Assembly (NCBI GenBank): GCA_005656395.1
Contig: SRSI01000019.1
Span: 248,001-312,000 of the forward strand
DNA: 64,000 nucleotides
Direction of reading: 5' to 3'
From: Strongyloides papillosus
Lineage: Eukaryota > Nematoda > Chromadorea > Rhabditida > Strongyloididae
The position numbers were made by a program, and so were the translations under genes. The notes beneath the pieces were generated by a model that was not told where the DNA came from, did no database searches, and worked only from the letters and a program-made list of their open reading frames with translations. How positions within the stretch are numbered: the first letter of the stretch is position 1; every line of letters starts with the position of its first letter. Below, in pieces: positions 62,591-64,000 of this stretch.

Positions 62591-64000
62591 TAATTTAATA
62601 TGTCATATCTATAAAAATTCTACTAGACCACAAATTTCAAAATTCATATCGTGAAAACTATTTTAAAAATTAAGTAATATTGAAAAGCATAAGGATAATT
62701 TAATTTAAAAATTATCTTAATTATTGTTTTTTTATTTAATATTATAAATTTGTTTTCACTAGTACTGTTTAGCTTGAATTTCATTTTTAAATGTTTTTAT
62801 TTTTCAATTTCAATTACTTTAAAATACAGTGTTATTACTAATGATAATCAAGATAATTTTTAATTTAAAAAATTCTGGAAAAAATTAAAAATAACTAAAC
62901 TCACACTAGAAAGAACATATTTTGACAAATCTTGTTGAAATGTAATCAACTGCTTCAATTGTTAAAAAAATAAAATTTTATTTAAATTTTAAACATATCA
63001 AGCAACAACAAAAAGCACTACTTTGTCACATAAATTTTATCATTTTTTTGCATAAATATATATGCCTATATTTTGAAGTATCGTAACTTTTTTCTATCTT
63101 CATACTTTTAATGATATTATGCTCATTTTAAGACCAAATTGTTTTCTATAAAAGAGTATGAAACACATTATTATAAGTCAATTTCGCGTGAAGTTGTAAA
63201 CATTTTAACAAAGATCATTTTTTAAGCAATCTATTAACAACAATAAGTTTATAAATAAAATAAATTTTTTAACAATATTAACAAAAAGCAAAAATTATTT
63301 AACCACACAAAGTATTATTAACAAAAAATTATTATTTTATCATTTGCTTTTTTTTATATGATACTGTAATAAGTTAATAAATATCCTTTTCAAAAACATT
63401 TATAATTTTATATAAGGTCATAATCTTGTATTTTGAAATTTATTGTAGAAAACAACGTAAATTTAAAGATAAGAATAAAATCATAGAAAAATAGCAATCA
63501 TTTTAATAATTTTTAACTATTGCTTTAATTTTTATATGTAATCTAATTGCTACAAAATTAAACGCAAGTTAAAATATTAGAATTTTATTCGGTAGGAAAG
63601 AATAGGTACATTTTGCACAGAGCTGTGCCCTTTTTTATGTGTTCATAAATAGTTGTTCTTTTATTTTTATAAATATGGCTTACTTAAGCGGTTGTTTTAT
63701 AAATAATATCAATCATGATAAAAGAATTTTTACACAGTATATGCTGCAAAGTTTTAGCAAACAAAATTTAGTTGCATACACACTTTGGATAGTAATATGA
63801 ATTGTGATATTATGTTTAAGTATTATGCTCATAAAATTATATTCTGTTTATCTTAAGAATCTGACTATTCAAGTTCAAATACAATACTTTCCATAATTAT
63901 ATACTTTTTTATATTTAATCAACAAATAATAAAAATATTTAAAAAATTAATAAAAATAAAATAACATCTCAATGTAAATATTTGTTTCATCTACGAAAAA
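62591..64000 (+). other. Spacer and upstream block of the next array unit
   Basis: From about 63720 the sequence repeats the upstream region of protein 6 (AGTTGCATACACACTTTGG near 63770; TTATATTCTGTTTATCTTAAG near 63838; TATACTTTTTTATATTTAATC near 63900). By spacing, another array gene should start within roughly 100 bp beyond the window. Confidence 0.6.

Noticed and set aside
1..64000. Alternative genetic code as an explanation of interrupted frames
   Set aside because: Interruptions use TAA, TAG and TGA, and all intact host genes end normally with these codons.
1..64000. CRISPR arrays, bacterial operons or ribosome binding sites
   Set aside because: The introns, LTR elements, TA/TTAA transposons and receptor families are eukaryotic, and no regularly spaced direct repeats were seen.

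Overview
The window looks like nuclear DNA of a nematode. The base composition is strongly AT-rich. The host genes have 38-44 bp GT-AG introns, they include a cluster of seven-transmembrane receptors of nematode serpentine type, and they include tandem arrays of short secreted proteins of low complexity. A clade IV parasitic lineage such as Strongyloididae would fit, but that is inference. No rRNA, tRNA, operator, riboswitch or CRISPR array was recognised.

Region 1 (1-8990) holds mostly relics: a decayed LTR retroelement (1-2220), a piggyBac-type MITE with perfect ends (2245-2604), one intact host gene for a secreted charge-segregated protein (4397-5470, minus strand), a decayed integrase (6414-7760), and copy 1 of an internally deleted retroelement.

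Region 2 (8990-25150) is a nest of three related Ty3/gypsy-like elements. Copy 1 is on the plus strand (8990-12622), the nearly intact copy 2 on the minus strand (12963-23090), and copy 3 on the minus strand (22899-25150). Copy 2 has an unusual plan. A Gag with two zinc knuckles runs straight into a signal-peptide-like segment and a cysteine-containing ectodomain-like region, then a stop, a transmembrane/proline-rich ORF, a protease, a good -1 frameshift site, RT-RNase H, integrase and a third ORF. Copies 1 and 2 also each carry a spliced gene in antisense orientation between ORF3 and the 3' LTR.

Region 3 (25200-38700) holds a second internally deleted element, a 903 bp TA-flanked DNA transposon, and a young Ty1/copia element (28272-32574). 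The copia element has identical 151 bp LTRs, a 5 bp target duplication and a half-tRNA-iMet-type primer site that contains its start codon. After it come a third internally deleted element, a decayed env-like or membrane gene, and very AT-rich decayed DNA.

Region 4 (38711-41672) has two more members of the charge-segregated secreted family, both on the minus strand. All three members share a promoter with CACCTGT 34-36 bp upstream of a TATA box.

Region 5 (42700-52386) alternates serpentine receptors with small KR-processed secreted proteins: three intact receptors, one receptor with only two nonsense codons, one receptor remnant and two secreted paralogs. It arose by tandem duplication of a receptor-plus-peptide unit. 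The secreted coding regions have diverged far more than their 3' flanks.

Region 6 (52860 to the window end) is an array of seven short secreted proteins with nearly the same signal peptide ([16 protein letters not shown] type) and unrelated mature parts: basic, short, two-Cys, Tyr-rich or Asp/Tyr-rich. A mariner relic sits inside it. The array continues past the window edge, because the upstream block of another unit begins near 63720.

The host genes are dominated by secreted, fast-evolving products with TATA boxes close to their start codons, plus chemoreceptor-like genes, in a retroelement-rich and probably rapidly rearranging region.
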